In this document: in pieces, positions 6,767 through 8,042 of the stretch
How the letters are laid out: the number at the start of each line of letters is the position of its first letter
How positions within the stretch are numbered: position 1 is the stretch's first letter
From: Paenarthrobacter nitroguajacolicus JCM 14115
GTDB taxonomy: Bacteria > Actinomycetota > Actinomycetes > Actinomycetales > Micrococcaceae
Direction: 5' to 3'
DNA length: 8,042 bases
NCBI GenBank assembly: GCA_001313365.1
Contig: BBFS01000141.1
Location: 1-8,042 of the forward strand
Notes under the pieces: generated by a model
What the model was told of the DNA's origin: nothing
What the model saw: only the letters and a program-made list of their open reading frames with translations
Database searches by the model: none
Program-made: the position numbers and the translations under genes

Positions 6767-7252
6767 TTAGAGAGCAGTGGTGCTTCCGCCTGCTGCAGCA
6801 ATCTTTTCCGCAGCGCTGGAAGAGAATGCGTGGGCGGTGACGTCAACCTTGACGGTGATGTCGCCGGTGCCCAGCACCTTGACGGGCTGGTTCTTGCGAA
6901 CGGCACCCTTCTCAACCAGGGACTCGACGGTGACAACGCCACCTTCCGGGAACAGCTCGTTGAGCTTCTCCAGGTTAACAACCTGGAACTCAACCCGGAA
7001 CGGGTTCTTGAAGCCGCGCAGCTTCGGCAGGCGCATGTGCAGCGGCAGCTGGCCGCCGGCAAAGCCAGCCTTTACCTGGTAGCGGGCCTTCGTACCCTTG
7101 GTACCGCGACCAGCGGTCTTACCCTTGGAGCCTTCACCACGACCAACACGGGTCTTGGCGGTCTTGGCACCCGGGGGGGCGGGGCGCAGGTGGTGGACCT
7201 TCAGAGCGTGCTGCTTCTCAGCAGTCTCTTCGGCGGTCTTGTTCTCTGCCAT
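6767..7252 (-). CDS. rplO: 50S ribosomal protein L15
   Basis: L15 is a large-subunit protein that binds 23S rRNA late in assembly. The frame is intact for 161 residues. After a short acidic N-terminal stretch ([14 protein letters not shown]) comes [21 protein letters not shown] and the basic, glycine-rich [17 protein letters not shown] tail that threads into rRNA. Next are [18 protein letters not shown] and a C-terminal globular part ([20 protein letters not shown]). One extra Pro (RPAPPGAK) falls on the 7-G run at 7173-7179. The ATG shares its first base position with the last base of the rpmD stop (TAATG), and a strong GAGGAGG at 7260-7266 lies 7 nt upstream inside rpmD. It is the last gene before the intrinsic terminator at 6691-6734. 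Confidence 0.97.
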   Translation of the reverse strand: MAENKTAEETAEKQHALKVHHLRPAPPGAKTAKTRVGRGEGSKGKTAGRGTKGTKARYQVKAGFAGGQLPLHMRLPKLRGFKNPFRVEFQVVNLEKLNELFPEGGVVTVESLVEKGAVRKNQPVKVLGTGDITVKVDVTAHAFSSSAAEKIAAAGGSTTAL

Positions 7253-7458
7253 TACTTCGCCTCCTCTACATTCACGAGGTGCGGAACCGTGTTCAGCATT
7301 CCAACGGTCACAGCGTCAGCGTTACGGACAACGGTGTGTCCGATGCGCTTCAGGCCGAGGGACCGGAGGGTGGCCTTCTGGTTCTGCTTGGCGCCAATGA
7401 CGCCCTTGATCTGGGTGATCTCCAACTTGGCGTCGGAGGGAGTCAGGTTCTTAGCCAT
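7252..7458 (-). CDS. rpmD: 50S ribosomal protein L30
   Basis: L30 is a small large-subunit protein, 68 residues here, the usual bacterial length. The ATG at 7458 starts [19 protein letters not shown]; the rest shows the L30 signature [18 protein letters not shown] and ends LVNVEEAK. No frame break is seen. It begins 2 nt after the rpsE stop and overlaps the rplO start by one base, so the three genes are translationally coupled. The longer open frame upstream of this ATG is a shadow of rpsE. The ribosome site is weak (GGCAGG within rpsE), consistent with coupling. Confidence 0.97.
   Translation of the reverse strand: MAKNLTPSDAKLEITQIKGVIGAKQNQKATLRSLGLKRIGHTVVRNADAVTVGMLNTVPHLVNVEEAK
7260..7266 (-). 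promoter_or_regulatory. Ribosome binding site of rplO inside rpmD
   Basis: GAGGAGG on the minus strand lies 7 nt before the rplO ATG and encodes the final Glu-Glu-Ala region of L30. It is close to ideal and fixes the rplO start. Confidence 0.8.
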
Positions 7459-7460
7459 GA

Positions 7461-8042
7461 CTAAACACCTGCCTTCTGGTTCTGGAGCGCGCGCACCAGA
7501 GCAGCAGGAGCAACCTCGTCCAGCGGCAGGCCACGGCGGGCAGCCACGGAAGCGGGCTCTTCGAGCTGCTTCAGAGCGGCAACAGTCGCGTGAACGATGT
7601 TGATCGCGTTTGAGGAACCGAGCGACTTGGAGAGGATGTCGTGGATACCCACGCACTCCAATACCGCGCGGACCGGACCACCGGCGATAACACCGGTACC
7701 GGCGGAAGCCGGACGCAGCAGGACTACACCTGCAGCGGCCTCACCCTGCACACGGTGCGGGATGGTGCTGCCAACGCGGGGAACGCGGAAGAAGGACTTC
7801 TTGGCCTCTTCAACGCCCTTTGCGATAGCCGCGGGAACTTCCTTGGCCTTGCCGTAGCCGACGCCGACCATACCGTTGCCGTCACCGACGACGACGAGAG
7901 CGGTGAAGCTGAAGCGACGACCACCCTTGACGACCTTGGCAACGCGGTTGATGGTGACAACGCGCTCTACGAACTGGCTCTTCTCAGCCTCACGACCGCC
8001 GTCGCGGCCACCACGGCCACCACGGTCACCGCGGCCCTGGCC
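7461..8042 (-). CDS. rpsE: 30S ribosomal protein S5 (5' end outside window)
   Basis: S5 helps decoding accuracy and 30S assembly. The visible 193 residues run in frame from the window edge to a TAG stop at 7461-7463, so only the N-terminus is missing. The first visible part is a Gly/Arg/Asp-rich repeat ([15 protein letters not shown]), an extension typical of actinobacterial S5. The double-stranded RNA-binding-like domain follows: [39 protein letters not shown] and [13 protein letters not shown]. The C-terminal domain has [35 protein letters not shown] and [14 protein letters not shown]. The VVKGGRR loop, where spectinomycin-resistance changes map in other bacteria, looks wild type. No frame break is seen. 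It is the first visible gene of a block coupled to rpmD and rplO. Confidence 0.97.
   Translation of the reverse strand, partial: GQGRGDRGGRGGRDGGREAEKSQFVERVVTINRVAKVVKGGRRFSFTALVVVGDGNGMVGVGYGKAKEVPAAIAKGVEEAKKSFFRVPRVGSTIPHRVQGEAAAGVVLLRPASAGTGVIAGGPVRAVLECVGIHDILSKSLGSSNAINIVHATVAALKQLEEPASVAARRGLPLDEVAPAALVRALQNQKAGV

Noticed and set aside
6752..7603. Plus-strand open frame of 283 codons opposite rplO-rpmD-rpsE
   Set aside because: It crosses three well-recognised ribosomal protein genes on the other strand and has no ribosome site or known domain.

Overview
The window comes from a high-GC actinobacterium, most likely Micrococcaceae of the Arthrobacter / Paenarthrobacter / Pseudarthrobacter group. 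I judge this from the GC-rich codon use, the wording of SecY, Adk, Map, L15, L30 and S5, and the Gly/Arg-rich N-terminal extension of S5. The genus is recalled from family knowledge, not searched.

Layout. Positions 1-276 hold no gene I can recognise. Positions 277-3593 (+ strand) encode a CUT1-type carbohydrate ABC importer: two membrane permeases (UgpA-like and UgpE-like, overlapping by ATGA) and a Tat-exported lipoprotein solute-binding protein (UgpB-like). There is no ATPase gene, so an ATPase encoded elsewhere must power it. A perfect 15-bp hairpin at 3612-3645 separates this operon from a convergent minus-strand block. That block is the distal part of the spc ribosomal-protein operon. 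Read 5' to 3' on the minus strand it runs rpsE (cut by the window edge), rpmD, rplO, terminator, secY, adk, terminator, map. The ribosomal genes are tightly packed, secY and adk overlap by 4 nt, and two intrinsic terminators divide the block into rpsE-rpmD-rplO, secY-adk and map.

How the genes work together. S5, L30 and L15 are ribosome components. SecY is the membrane channel for exported and membrane proteins. Adk balances adenine nucleotides. Map removes the initiator Met from new proteins. The transporter is a separate nutrient-uptake unit that happens to lie convergent to this core block.

The most striking property of the window is technical. G/C homopolymers are abnormal: nineteen runs are exactly 7 nt long, and several conserved proteins carry one extra Gly or Pro at such a run. 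I count 17 frame-changing single- or double-base events in five genes, all at G/C positions. They hit secY and map, which are essential, so I read them as consensus-sequence errors and annotate the genes as intact CDS with frameshifts, not as pseudogenes. Apart from this the window is ordinary core and transporter content. I see no mobile element, CRISPR array, tRNA, rRNA or evidence for an undescribed system.
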